Shown here: positions 10,286-19,071 of the stretch, one piece after another
How the letters are laid out: every line of letters begins with the position of its first letter
Position numbering within the stretch: the first letter of the stretch is position 1
DNA from: Ruminococcus sp. zg-924
GTDB lineage: Bacteria; Bacillota; Clostridia; Oscillospirales; Acutalibacteraceae
NCBI RefSeq assembly: GCF_024433635.1
Contig: NZ_WNJZ01000004.1
Location: 1 to 64,000 of the forward strand
Reading direction: 5' to 3'
Length of the DNA stretch: 64,000 bases
Translations under genes and position numbers: made by a program
Notes under the pieces: generated by a model
Told to the model about the DNA's origin: nothing
Databases searched by the model: none
Seen by the model: only the letters and a program-made list of their open reading frames with translations

Positions 10286-10588
10286 ATGTGGATTGCATTT
10301 ATATCGGCTTTTGTTTGCTTTGCAGTGGCGGTTGTTTTGTTTACTCCGCTGTTTCACAGTGTCGCTGTATTCAGACCGGTAGCACTGTTCTTTATATTTG
10401 AGGGTCTTTGGATACTTGCTAACTATATTGTAATCCAAATTTGGCCGGGAAGCGGCACTATGCAATGGATTCATTACATTGGAATAATTGTTTTCGGCGG
10501 TTATCTTCTTTTATGTCTTTTCTTCAGCCGCCCCAAAAAGCAAAAAACGGAAAAAAAGGCAAAAAAACCGAGAACTAAAAAAAGGTGA
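10286..10588 (+). CDS. Small membrane protein with basic tail, unknown
   Basis: 100 aa. Three hydrophobic segments (about residues 3-24, 32-52 and 60-82) are followed by a strongly basic cytoplasmic tail (RPKKQKTEKKAKKPRTKKR). GGAAGGTGATT precedes the ATG. The stop codon overlaps the ribosome site of the next gene, so the pair is translationally coupled. The family is not recognised. Confidence 0.65.
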   Translation: MWIAFISAFVCFAVAVVLFTPLFHSVAVFRPVALFFIFEGLWILANYIVIQIWPGSGTMQWIHYIGIIVFGGYLLLCLFFSRPKKQKTEKKAKKPRTKKR

Positions 10589-10593
10589 GTTAA

Positions 10594-10857
10594 TTGGGAT
10601 TTGTTTATGCTGCGGCAATGTTTCTTGCCGGAATTTTCATAATTTACTTTGCTGTTAAGGAAAACAAGCTTTTCTGCATTGTTGGCGTGTATTTTCTTAT
10701 AATGGGCATATATTGGCTGGTAAATGAGCTTACGCCGAATGTTAATTTGTTTGACGGTGTTTATGGAATAGTATTCCGATGTGTAACTGCTGCGGTAGCA
10801 GTGTTTGCTATTATTCTGTATTTTATTCATCACAGAAACATTACTAAAAATCAGTAA
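10594..10857 (+). CDS. Small membrane protein, unknown
   Basis: 87 aa from a TTG start, with AAAGGTGAG overlapping the stop of the preceding gene. Three hydrophobic segments fill the protein and only a few residues lie outside the membrane. It resembles its neighbour in size and topology, so the two may form a small membrane complex (inference). Confidence 0.6.
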   Translation: MGFVYAAAMFLAGIFIIYFAVKENKLFCIVGVYFLIMGIYWLVNELTPNVNLFDGVYGIVFRCVTAAVAVFAIILYFIHHRNITKNQ

Positions 10858-10890
10858 GCTTATTGTTATAATCAAAACCAACACACAACA

Positions 10891-10938
10891 AAAAAGTGAA
10901 CGAACTGCCGATTAAGCATTTCGTTCACTTTATTTTTT
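10891..10938. terminator. Bidirectional terminator
   Basis: A 12-bp perfect stem (10893-10904 with 10920-10931) between convergent genes, A-rich on the left and T-rich on the right. Confidence 0.8.
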
Positions 10939-10978
10939 AGTTATTATTAAATCAATTTTAGATTCAGAGCATATTAGC

Positions 10979-12595
10979 TTACTTCAAAACCACAAAGCTG
11001 CCCGACGGCATAGTCAGTGTTGTACCATTAAGAGTCGCCTGCGGTGCGTTACCCTCACTGTCACAGTCCTGAGTGCAAAGCTGTGCAGCTATTGAGGAAT
11101 AATTCATCTTATCCTTAGGCACTTCAACGGTTGTTTCTTTGTCGCTTAGGCAATATACAAGCATAAGCTTTTCGCCGTTATACTCGGTGATATAACCGGA
11201 AATGCTGCCCTTTCCCAAATCAATAAGCTCCGTCATAGTTCCCCTTGCGATAGCAGGATAGGTAAGCTTAATGTCGATAATCTTCTTATAGAAGTTAAAG
11301 AGCGAGTTCTTGTCCTTAACCTGCTCCTCAACGCTCTGCTTCGGGCTGTACTCCTCAAAGCTGTTGTCAGCAACACCGGGAGCTTCCTCGCAGCGACCCT
11401 TTGTATCGGTATAGCTCCAAGGCATACTTGAACGGTAGGTTCCGTCATTAGACGACCCGCCTAAGATTCCAACCTCTTCGCCATAGTAAATAAATGGGTT
11501 TCCGGGCATAGTCAAATAGAGCATTGCGCCGGCCTTCTCAGCCTGCAAATCACCAGAAAAAGCTAACGCACTTCTCGGCATATCGTGGTTTGAAAGGAAC
11601 ACAGCGTCAATGGCGTTTTCGTTGTTTTTCTTAATAACGCCGTTCCAACCCTTAACTGTCTTAAGCATACCGGCTACATCCTTGCCGTTAACGGCGGATA
11701 AAACCTGACCGCTGCCCTTGTTTGAGAACGGGAAGTTAAACAAACTGTCGATTCCTGTTTTGTAGCGAGCAGAAATATCGCTTGTGCCGCTCCATTCCTC
11801 GCCCACCATATACACATCTTCCTTAAGCTCTTTGCCGGTTTTATAAAGCCATGTAAGGAATTCATTTCCGTCAGTTGAAGCTGAGTCGAAGTATTTAACA
11901 GCATCAAGCCTGAAGCCGTCGCAGCCTAAATCAAACCAGAATTTCATTATATCTTTAATTTCAGCTCTTACATCCTCATTGCTGAGGTTAAGCTCAGGCA
12001 TCTCCGGTGAAAAGTTAGACTCAACAAGCACGCCGCCGTTTTTACCCATCTGAGAATAAGCTGCATTAGCAGTTTTATTACCCGGTGTAGCTATATCATA
12101 ATACTTAACATAGCCATCCTTATTGCCATCATCAAGCTCCTTAACCGCCTGTTTATACCATTCATTTTCGGTTGAGGTGTGATTGAGAACAAGGTCAATT
12201 ATAACCTTAATTCCCCTCTTATGGCACTCTTCACAAAGCTTCTTAAAGTCCTCGTTTGTACCGTAGTCATCGTCGACCTTTTTGTAGTCATCAACATCAT
12301 AGTGATGATATGAACCCGACTGCATTATTGGCATAAGCCAAATTCCGTCTATTCCTAAGTCATCGCCGCCGGTCGGGTCGCCGTCATTGAGATAATCAAG
12401 CTTTTCAATTACGCCGTTAAGGTCGCCGATTCCGTCGCCGTTGCTGTCATAAAAAGAATAAACAAAAATTTCATAATAGTTTCTGTACTTGTCAGTTGAC
12501 GCCACAGGCTTAGCCTGCTCTTGTGAACAGCCACACAGCATGGCAACGGACAGAGTACAAACAGATAGTGCAAGGCACAGTATTTTTTTCAGCAT
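10979..12595 (-). CDS. Alpha-amylase family (GH13) lipoprotein
   Basis: 538 aa. A lipoprotein signal with lipobox MLCGCS places it on the outer membrane face. The GH13 barrel shows YYEIFVYSFYDSNGDG near the start, DLVLNHTS, the nucleophile motif GCDGFRLDAVKYF, the acid/base GEEW and the transition-state motif FLSNHD. A C-terminal beta domain completes it. It probably hydrolyses alpha-1,4-glucans outside the cell and feeds the ABC transporter encoded upstream in the same operon. The exact product is not readable from sequence. It ends at a terminator shared with the small membrane genes. Confidence 0.92.
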   Translation of the reverse strand: MLKKILCLALSVCTLSVAMLCGCSQEQAKPVASTDKYRNYYEIFVYSFYDSNGDGIGDLNGVIEKLDYLNDGDPTGGDDLGIDGIWLMPIMQSGSYHHYDVDDYKKVDDDYGTNEDFKKLCEECHKRGIKVIIDLVLNHTSTENEWYKQAVKELDDGNKDGYVKYYDIATPGNKTANAAYSQMGKNGGVLVESNFSPEMPELNLSNEDVRAEIKDIMKFWFDLGCDGFRLDAVKYFDSASTDGNEFLTWLYKTGKELKEDVYMVGEEWSGTSDISARYKTGIDSLFNFPFSNKGSGQVLSAVNGKDVAGMLKTVKGWNGVIKKNNENAIDAVFLSNHDMPRSALAFSGDLQAEKAGAMLYLTMPGNPFIYYGEEVGILGGSSNDGTYRSSMPWSYTDTKGRCEEAPGVADNSFEEYSPKQSVEEQVKDKNSLFNFYKKIIDIKLTYPAIARGTMTELIDLGKGSISGYITEYNGEKLMLVYCLSDKETTVEVPKDKMNYSSIAAQLCTQDCDSEGNAPQATLNGTTLTMPSGSFVVLK

Positions 12596-12632
12596 AAAAA
12601 TTCTCCTTAAAATGTCTGCACAAACAGCAAAG

Positions 12633-12651
12633 GCGGCAGGAGTCCTGCCGC
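12633..12651 (-). other. Intra-operon hairpin
   Basis: A 9-bp perfect GC-rich stem with a one-base centre (12633-12641 with 12643-12651) between the second permease gene and the amylase gene. It may stabilise or separate mRNA segments. Confidence 0.45.
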
Positions 12652-12678
12652 TTCGCCGTTATAATAACTGTAATAATT

Positions 12679-13539
12679 TTAACCCTTAACAGCGCCGCCT
12701 GTAACACCCTCAACATAGTATTTCTGCATCTTGAGGAAGAGAGCGGTGATAGGTACAGCAACCAAAACCGAACCTGCGCAGAACTGCAGGAAGTAGGTTT
12801 CGAGGTTGTTTCTGTCAAGCATTTTCCAAAGACCAACCGCAACAGTATACTGATCAACAGAGTCACCGAGGAGAAGTCTTGGGAAAATAAAGTCTGCCCA
12901 CGGACCTGTGAATGATGTAAGTACTGTGTAAACGATAATTGGCTTGGACATAGGAAGAATAATCTTCCAGAAAATCTGATTTCTTGTTGCGCCGTCAATT
13001 GTTGCCGCCTCGTCAAGTGCTCTCGGAACCGTATCAAAGAAGCCCTTTGAAATTGCAAAACCAAGACCTGCACCTGCGGAATATACAACAATAAGACCGA
13101 CAATGTTGTGGGTAAGACCCATAACATCGAGGAGATAATAGATAGCTACCATTGTAAGGAAGCCGGGGAACATTCCAAGAATGAATGCTATGTTAATTAT
13201 CTTCTTACGTGATTTAAAACGCAAACGGCTGAAGGTATAGCTGACCATCAAAACAGAAACTGTTGAGATTATGCATGAGAATATTGCAACAATAAGTGTG
13301 TTGAGGAACCAACGTGGGAAGTTGATACCCGACGGATCAGCCTGAGTAAACAGATTAATATAGTTATCAAGAGTCCATGTCTTAGGAAAAACATAGTTAA
13401 TATAAACCTGCTGCTCTCCTCTGAACGAGGTCATAATCAACCAAGCAAGAGGCAACACCCATATAATAGCCATAACCGAAAGGAAAATGTAAATAAAGGT
13501 GTTGGAGAGGGTTCTTCTTAATTTATAGCTTTTTATCAT
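12679..13539 (-). CDS. ABC sugar transporter permease, MalG type
   Basis: 286 aa. Inner-membrane permease of a carbohydrate uptake-1 transporter. Six hydrophobic segments are present. The ATPase-docking loop EAATIDGATRNQIFWKIILP lies near residue 180, followed by SKPIIVY. Its start overlaps the end of the partner permease gene by four bases, showing tight coupling. With that partner it forms the membrane channel. The energising ATPase is not encoded here and is probably a shared MsmK/MsmX type elsewhere. Confidence 0.93.
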   Translation of the reverse strand: MIKSYKLRRTLSNTFIYIFLSVMAIIWVLPLAWLIMTSFRGEQQVYINYVFPKTWTLDNYINLFTQADPSGINFPRWFLNTLIVAIFSCIISTVSVLMVSYTFSRLRFKSRKKIINIAFILGMFPGFLTMVAIYYLLDVMGLTHNIVGLIVVYSAGAGLGFAISKGFFDTVPRALDEAATIDGATRNQIFWKIILPMSKPIIVYTVLTSFTGPWADFIFPRLLLGDSVDQYTVAVGLWKMLDRNNLETYFLQFCAGSVLVAVPITALFLKMQKYYVEGVTGGAVKG

Positions 13540-15047
13540 GAGAATTCCTCCTCATTCTTAGCTGATTTTGTCATATTAAATGTAATAAGTGACAATGTAG
13601 CGCAGAATATAAATACCAAGATACCAATTGTAGCCGCAAGCGAATAGTCAGCCTTATCAACAGTCAGCTTATACAGCCATGTAACAAGCAAGTCAGTATC
13701 ACCGGCATTATACATTTCCGGGTTATCCGGTCCGCCGGCAGTTAAGAAGTAGATAACGTTAAAGTTGTTAATGTTACCTATGAACTGCTGGATAAGAGCC
13801 GGTGTCATAACGAAGAGCATATATGGCATTGTTATCTTTACAAATGTAACAACAGGGCCTGCGCCGTCAATACGGGCACTTTCATAAAGCTCTTCCGGAA
13901 TATTCATCAAAATACCACTGGCTGAAAGAATGGTGAACGGAACACCTATCCACAGGTTTACAACCAATACCGTTATCTTTGCCAGCCATGGATCCGTAAG
14001 GAATTTTATCTGCGCATCCTGCGCAATCCATCCCAATTCACGAAGAATTACGTTAACTACGCCGCCGTCGCTGAGCATCTGTGACATAAGAAGAAGAGTA
14101 ACGAACTGAGGAACGGCAACCGTCATAACGAACATTGTTCTGAATATTGATCTGCCCTTGATGCCCTTTTTGTTAATCATAAGAGCAAAAATAACGCCGA
14201 CAATGTAACAGGAAACTGTGGCAATAACTGCCCAGCACAGTGTCCAGATGACAAGGTTCTGGAATGTATATGCCTTTTTCGGGTTATCCCAGAAAACGTC
14301 GGCAAAGTTCTGGAAGCCTACCCAATCAAAAAGACCGCCCATCGGGTGATGAGTATCAAAGTTTGTGAAGGCAATCAGAATCATAAAGATCATCGGCATA
14401 ACCGTGAAGGTGCAGATAAGAACTGTAGGAAGAGAAAGAAGTGTAATGTGGTAACGGCCGTCAAGCAGTGAAGAGATATCCTCTTTGATACTGTTGATGT
14501 GCTCGCCGTTTGCACGTCTCTCTTCAAGTGCACGGTTAACCTTAATATTAGTAATATACAGGAACAGGAAAAGTACTGTTACAAACAACGCCATAACGCT
14601 GTAAAGCATAATGAGCATTGAATCGTCTGTAACTGCGTTGTGCTTCTGACCCCAGTCGTCATACCACGCCGGGGAAACAACTTCGCCAAGATATGTTATC
14701 TTTGATATATACTGCCAAGCAAAACCAAACAGATATGCAAAGTACGCAACCTCAACTGCGAGGAAAACCAAGCCTTTGACTATCTGCCCCTTTACCATTA
14801 TACCGAAGCCCATGATAAGATAGGAAATCTTTGTTGACCAGTCACCTTTAACGAAGCTGACGCCATAAAATTTAAACGCCTTGCCAACACCAATAAAAAA
14901 AGCAACAATCTTCAATGCGATAAACTTGAAAAAACGAACTAAATTTTTTGGCAAATTTACGATAAATTCTTTAAGATTATAAAAGAATTTCTGAAACGGA
15001 TTAAGCTGGACGTAATCTATAAAATTCATGGTTTCACTCCTTTTCAT
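13536..15047 (-). CDS. ABC sugar transporter permease, MalF type
   Basis: 503 aa, longer than most Gram-positive MalF-type permeases because of about 190 extra N-terminal residues with several additional membrane segments. The core has the docking loop ESARIDGAGPVVTFVKITMP near residue 395. A periplasm-facing loop precedes it, as in MalF. It lies between the binding protein and MalG-type genes. Substrate is inferred as malto-oligosaccharides from the amylase in the operon. Confidence 0.92.
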   Translation of the reverse strand: MKRSETMNFIDYVQLNPFQKFFYNLKEFIVNLPKNLVRFFKFIALKIVAFFIGVGKAFKFYGVSFVKGDWSTKISYLIMGFGIMVKGQIVKGLVFLAVEVAYFAYLFGFAWQYISKITYLGEVVSPAWYDDWGQKHNAVTDDSMLIMLYSVMALFVTVLFLFLYITNIKVNRALEERRANGEHINSIKEDISSLLDGRYHITLLSLPTVLICTFTVMPMIFMILIAFTNFDTHHPMGGLFDWVGFQNFADVFWDNPKKAYTFQNLVIWTLCWAVIATVSCYIVGVIFALMINKKGIKGRSIFRTMFVMTVAVPQFVTLLLMSQMLSDGGVVNVILRELGWIAQDAQIKFLTDPWLAKITVLVVNLWIGVPFTILSASGILMNIPEELYESARIDGAGPVVTFVKITMPYMLFVMTPALIQQFIGNINNFNVIYFLTAGGPDNPEMYNAGDTDLLVTWLYKLTVDKADYSLAATIGILVFIFCATLSLITFNMTKSAKNEEEFS

Positions 15048-15092
15048 CTGAATTGTAAAAGTCTGCGATAAGCCGCAGTTCTTTTCTTGGGC

Positions 15093-15127
15093 GTGTCAAG
15101 CAGCCCGAAAATCAGACTGCTTGACAC
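15093..15127 (-). other. Intercistronic hairpin after the binding-protein gene
   Basis: An 11-bp perfect stem (15093-15103 with 15117-15127) without a long T-tract. Such structures often protect the abundant binding-protein mRNA and reduce read-through into the permeases. Confidence 0.6.
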
Positions 15128-15158
15128 AATTAAATATTAAATTTGTGCTTCAGATTGA

Positions 15159-16517
15159 TTATTGCATTGTAATATTCTCAACCATGTTGTCATAAGCCTC
15201 TTTCATTGACTTATCATCATGATTCTTGTCCGGGTTAACAACATATGCACCATATGTGCCTGTCGGTGTCCACCAAGCTGTGAGAATGTTAATCTGCGGG
15301 AGTGAATACTTCTGCTGCTCATAGATAGCGTTAAGAGCTACGTTTTCTGTAACGAGTTCAGACTCAGCAAGCTTCTTGTTTGCAGGACCCCAACCGATCT
15401 CCTCGCATCTTTCCTTCTGAGCCTTTTCGCTTGTGAGGTAAAGAGCAAGTGACTGAGATGTGATAGGATACTGTGTCTTAGCGTTAACACCGATGTTCTT
15501 GTAACCAAAGATTGAAGTAAGCTGCTTGTCTTCGCCGTCTACTTTAATTGTAGGAAGCTTAACAACGCCCATGTTCTCACCAAGTGCCTTCTCGATGTCC
15601 TTAATTTTCCAAGAGCCAACTACGCCGGCAATGTGTGTGCCGTTCTTGAAGCCGGATACAAGAGTCTGGTTAACGTTTTCATCCTTGAAGTAGTTGCTTG
15701 TTGAGCAAAGATCTGCAAAAGCCTTAGCAACAGCGTTAATCTTGTCATAATCGTAGTTGAGCTTCATAACTGTCATATCATCAGAAAGGCCAAGTGTACC
15801 GCCACCTGTGAACGGAATTACACAGCCGTAGAATCCGTCGCCAAGGTTGAAGGCAAACTTCTTCTTTTTATCATTACAAACCTTCATGATGCCTTCCATT
15901 GACTTAACATCTTCATCGGTAAGAGCTCTCTTATCATAGAAAAGAGCATAACCGTTGTCGCCTGTTTCCGGATAAGCATACGGGATTTCTGCGTCATCAT
16001 CAGCACCCTTGAAGAGAACTGTTGAATATGCGCCCTCAAGTGTTTCAGCCTTAATAGCGTCTGTGAAAGAAGCTCTTACAGGAAGAACATAGTTGCCCTT
16101 GAAGAGGTCAAGACCTTGGTCAGAAGCAAAGCCGAATACGTCGGCAGCCTTCTTCGGGTCAGTCTTTACGTTTGTAGAAGCGTCTGATTCGCCCTGAGCT
16201 ACACATTCAATTGTAATCTTTTTGCCGAGCTTTTTGAAGTTTTCTGCGAAATCGTCGCACTGCTTCTTAAGGAGTTCAAGTGACTCCTGAGGACCCCAAA
16301 CCTTAAGCTTTACGTCGTCCTCGTCACCCATTGCGAGTTTTGCGTCAGCCATAATATCATCAATTGTTACCTGCTTTGCAGCCGGTGCTCCTGAGCTTGC
16401 CGGAGCTTCTGATCCTGAGCCTGTTGATTCACCGCTACCGCCGCAGCCTGCAAAAGCTGAAACAGCTATCAATGATGCAAGGCTAACACCAAGAATTCTT
16501 TTTGTGTACTTAAACAT
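15159..16517 (-). CDS. Maltodextrin-type extracellular solute-binding lipoprotein
   Basis: 452 aa. Signal peptide with lipobox AFAGCGG, a Ser/Gly-rich linker, then a family 1 solute-binding fold. LKVWGPQESLELLKKQCDDF and AAYFDY-like lobes are typical of MalE/CymE proteins. It captures oligosaccharide outside the membrane and hands it to the two permeases. It is first in the operon, has its own promoter and is followed by an mRNA-stabilising hairpin. Confidence 0.9.
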   Translation of the reverse strand: MFKYTKRILGVSLASLIAVSAFAGCGGSGESTGSGSEAPASSGAPAAKQVTIDDIMADAKLAMGDEDDVKLKVWGPQESLELLKKQCDDFAENFKKLGKKITIECVAQGESDASTNVKTDPKKAADVFGFASDQGLDLFKGNYVLPVRASFTDAIKAETLEGAYSTVLFKGADDDAEIPYAYPETGDNGYALFYDKRALTDEDVKSMEGIMKVCNDKKKKFAFNLGDGFYGCVIPFTGGGTLGLSDDMTVMKLNYDYDKINAVAKAFADLCSTSNYFKDENVNQTLVSGFKNGTHIAGVVGSWKIKDIEKALGENMGVVKLPTIKVDGEDKQLTSIFGYKNIGVNAKTQYPITSQSLALYLTSEKAQKERCEEIGWGPANKKLAESELVTENVALNAIYEQQKYSLPQINILTAWWTPTGTYGAYVVNPDKNHDDKSMKEAYDNMVENITMQ

Positions 16518-16560
16518 CGTGATTCCCTTTCTTTCTTAAAATTAGAAAATAAATATTTTT

Positions 16561-16577
16561 AACACGGTTTCCGTGTT
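16561..16577. promoter_or_regulatory. Palindrome in the leader of the maltodextrin operon
   Basis: A perfect inverted repeat AACACGG-TTT-CCGTGTT about 90 bases downstream of the predicted transcription start and 44 bases before the gene. It could be an operator for a LacI-type regulator acting as a roadblock, or an RNA hairpin. The regulator is not encoded nearby. Confidence 0.5.
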
Positions 16578-16667
16578 ACGTCCTGCAAGATGTAATTTAC
16601 GGGCAAATTGGTTTTTTGTTGAAAATTAACCATAAAAATGCCGCAGATACACCTAATGCTTGTTTAA

Positions 16668-16696
16668 ATAATACCATAGACAGTTTACAATTGCAA
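16668..16696 (-). promoter_or_regulatory. Promoter of the maltodextrin operon
   Basis: On the minus strand TTGCAA, 17-bp spacer, TATTAT. The predicted leader is about 140 bases. Confidence 0.6.
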
Positions 16697-17019
16697 CACT
16701 CTTTATTCATTTTTATCAATGTCTATATATTACACGCAATATTTTGTGCATATTGCACACTGTTTTTTCTTAAATCTGGCAATAAGCTGATTTTCTTTGG
16801 TTTATTTTTGCTATTTCGCCAGCTTCAGCTTAGTAAACATTAACATAAAATTCTTTACAGGTCTGTAATTTTAAATTTTTTACTTTCTAAATGCTTTTGT
16901 ATATATATTTCATTTTGGAATTGTGTTCACTTTTTATTTATTTTTTGTTTACAAATCGAATATTACACCCAAAATTCATATACATATTAATATTATATCC
17001 CGCAAGCATACATATTTTC

Positions 17020-17048
17020 TTGACATACTGCTGAATTTACTCTAAACT
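17020..17048 (+). promoter_or_regulatory. Promoter of murE
   Basis: TTGACA, 17-bp spacer, TAAACT, about 65 bases before the start codon. The stretch from 16700 to 17020 is AT-rich and shows no gene. Confidence 0.7.
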
Positions 17049-17118
17049 ATATTCAAGCATTATTTAACAGAAACAATAACTCAACTATATAAAGCAATAT
17101 TAATTGGAGGCAGTAATA

Positions 17119-18585
17119 ATGAAACTGAGCCGACTTTTAGAAAAATTAACATACAACCTTGTGCAAGGTGACGAAAACACAGATATAACAACGCTTGTTT
17201 ATGATTCAAGAAAAGCTGAAAAGGGCAGTGTTTTTGTTTGTCTTAAGGGTTATAACTCAGACGGTCACGCTTTTGCGCCAAAGGCTATCGAGCAGGGCGC
17301 AGCCGTGCTGATTGTCGAGGACGATATCAAGGCGCCGCAAAACGTTACTATTATAAAGGTAGAGGACACACGCAAAGCGCTTGCCTTTATGAGCGCCGCT
17401 TACTTTGACTATCCCGCTGCTAAGCTCAAGACAATTGCTATAACCGGCACAAAAGGAAAGACAACTACTGTCAGTATGATTCGCTCAATTCTTGAAGCAG
17501 GCGGCATAAAAACCGGCACAATAGGCACAGTCGGCATTGTGATAGGTGATAAAATTTTCAAGACGAACAACACCACGCCTGAATCATTTGAAATCCAGCA
17601 GGCGCTTAATAATATGGTTGACGCAGGCTGCGGTTGTATGGTTATCGAGGCGTCTTCGCTCGGTCTTAAATGGCACAGAACTGATGCAATCGACTTTGAT
17701 TACGGCATTTTCACGAATTTCTCTGACGACCATATCGGCGGAGCTGAGCACAAGGACCTTGAGGAGTATATGTACTGCAAAAGCCTGTTGTTCAAACAAT
17801 GCAAGCTCGGACTTATCAACATAGATGACAAAAGCTACAAGGGCATAATTGATGGTCACACCTGCGACATTGAAACCTACGGATTTAACAACGATAACGC
17901 TGACATATCAGCCTACGGTGATGAGCTAATCTCAAAACCGGGCTATCTCGGCGTTCACTTTAAGACAAAGGGCAAGCTTGAGATTGCCGTAGATGTTCCG
18001 ATTCCCGGCCGTTTTAGCGTTTACAACGGCCTTTCGGCTCTATCAGTATGCCGTCACTTCGGTATTGACAAAGAAACTATGATTAAGGGACTCGACAGGG
18101 CGTATGTTAAGGGTAGAGTTGAGAGCGTACCTGTTCCGGGTAACTATACATTGCTGATAGACTACGCTCACAACGCTGTAAGTATGGAAAATGTACTTAC
18201 AACCCTTAGAGAATACAAGCCTAACAGACTTATAACAATGTTTGGTGCAGGCGGCAACCGCCCTAAGGTTCGCCGTTACGAGATGGGCGAGATAAGCGGC
18301 AAGTTATCGGATTTATCGGTTATCACAACCGACAACCCTCGTTTTGAGGAGCCGATGGACATTATAAATGATATAAAGACCGGAATCGACAAAACGGACG
18401 GAAAGTATATTATCGTACCCGACAGGCGTGACGCAATCCGCTGGTGCATTGAAAACGCACAGGACGGCGATATTATAGTTCTCGCCGGCAAGGGTCATGA
18501 GGACTATCAGGAGATTAAGGGCGTAAAGCATCACCTTGACGAGCGTGAAGTTATCGCTGATATTCTATCTGAAAGCAAAAATTAA
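17119..18585 (+). CDS. murE: UDP-MurNAc-tripeptide synthetase MurE
   Basis: 488 aa from the ATG at 17119, which sits eight bases after GGAGG; an upstream TTG at 17104 overlaps that ribosome site and is rejected. It adds the third residue to the peptidoglycan stem peptide in the cytoplasm. The N-terminal UMP-binding domain, P-loop TGTKGKTTT (about residue 115) and C-terminal ligase domain are present. The motif DNPRFEEP near residue 402 is the form associated with meso-diaminopimelate-adding enzymes rather than lysine ligases. It stands alone with its own promoter and terminator. Confidence 0.94.
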   Translation: MKLSRLLEKLTYNLVQGDENTDITTLVYDSRKAEKGSVFVCLKGYNSDGHAFAPKAIEQGAAVLIVEDDIKAPQNVTIIKVEDTRKALAFMSAAYFDYPAAKLKTIAITGTKGKTTTVSMIRSILEAGGIKTGTIGTVGIVIGDKIFKTNNTTPESFEIQQALNNMVDAGCGCMVIEASSLGLKWHRTDAIDFDYGIFTNFSDDHIGGAEHKDLEEYMYCKSLLFKQCKLGLINIDDKSYKGIIDGHTCDIETYGFNNDNADISAYGDELISKPGYLGVHFKTKGKLEIAVDVPIPGRFSVYNGLSALSVCRHFGIDKETMIKGLDRAYVKGRVESVPVPGNYTLLIDYAHNAVSMENVLTTLREYKPNRLITMFGAGGNRPKVRRYEMGEISGKLSDLSVITTDNPRFEEPMDIINDIKTGIDKTDGKYIIVPDRRDAIRWCIENAQDGDIIVLAGKGHEDYQEIKGVKHHLDEREVIADILSESKN

Positions 18586-18713
18586 TTAATGTGGGATAAA
18601 TCTCAGCGTTAACGAAACCTAACTTTTATCTGCCTGAATAATAAACTATTCATTCACAAAGCAAATACCTTACATCTCAAACCAGACATTGCTTTACCGC
18701 ACACAAATATTGT

Positions 18714-18748
18714 TGCAATGCCGATATATGTCGGCATTGCACTGTTTT
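18714..18748 (+). terminator. Terminator after murE
   Basis: An 11-bp perfect stem (18714-18724 with 18731-18741), followed by a T-containing tail. Confidence 0.55.
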
Positions 18749-18780
18749 CGCCATTTTGCCCACTTAATTTCAAAAAGCTC

Positions 18781-18809
18781 TTGACTATTTTTAATTTATA
18801 TGTTAATAT
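18781..18809 (+). promoter_or_regulatory. Promoter of tRNA-Trp
   Basis: TTGACT, 17-bp spacer, TAATAT, 36 bases before the tRNA. Confidence 0.75.
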
Positions 18810-18845
18810 ATTTCTCGTTGCAGTACACAAATGTACTGTCTATAT

Positions 18846-18921
18846 AGGGGTATAGCTCAGTTGGTAGAGCAGCGGTCTCCAAAACCGCGTGCCGAGGGTT
18901 CAAGTCCTTCTGCCCCTGCCA
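18846..18921 (+). tRNA. tRNA-Trp (anticodon CCA)
   Basis: A full cloverleaf with the 7-bp acceptor stem AGGGGTA/TGCCCCT, GGTTCAAGTCC T-arm, anticodon CCA at 18880-18882 in the loop CTCCAAA, and an encoded 3' CCA. It is the integration target of the mobile element. Its sequence from 18877 is repeated at 33559. Confidence 0.97.
18877..18921 (+). repeat. attL core, 45-bp direct repeat
   Basis: Starts at CTCC of the tRNA-Trp anticodon loop and runs through the CCA end. Identical to 33559-33603. Confidence 0.95.
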
Positions 18922-18935
18922 ATTACAAGTCCTTG

Positions 18936-18966
18936 AAAATGGCTTAGATAAGCCGTTTTTGAGGAT
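18936..18966 (+). terminator. Element-borne terminator after tRNA-Trp
   Basis: A 10-bp stem (18936-18945 with 18950-18959, one G-U) with a T tail. It replaces the chromosomal terminator, now displaced to 33606-33642 beyond attR. Confidence 0.7.
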
Positions 18967-18988
18967 TTTTCTTTTTAGGCTAATAGGC

Positions 18989-19030
18989 TTTCTAACACTA
19001 TACCCCTTGTGTTTCTAACACTTTTCTAAC
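18989..19030 (+). repeat. Integrase arm-type repeats, left end
   Basis: Three copies of TTTCTAAC, at 18989-18996, 19012-19019 and 19023-19030. Similar TCTAACAC and TTCTAAC motifs lie near attR (33408-33423). This fits arm sites bound by the N-terminal domain of a Tn916-type integrase. Confidence 0.55.
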
Positions 19031-19071
19031 GGCGGTGTTTTTCTTTTCGGAAAACTTTTACTAAAAAGTTC

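Noticed and set aside
17104-17118. TTG start for murE adding five residues
   Set aside because: The TTG overlaps the GGAGG ribosome site that serves the ATG at 17119.
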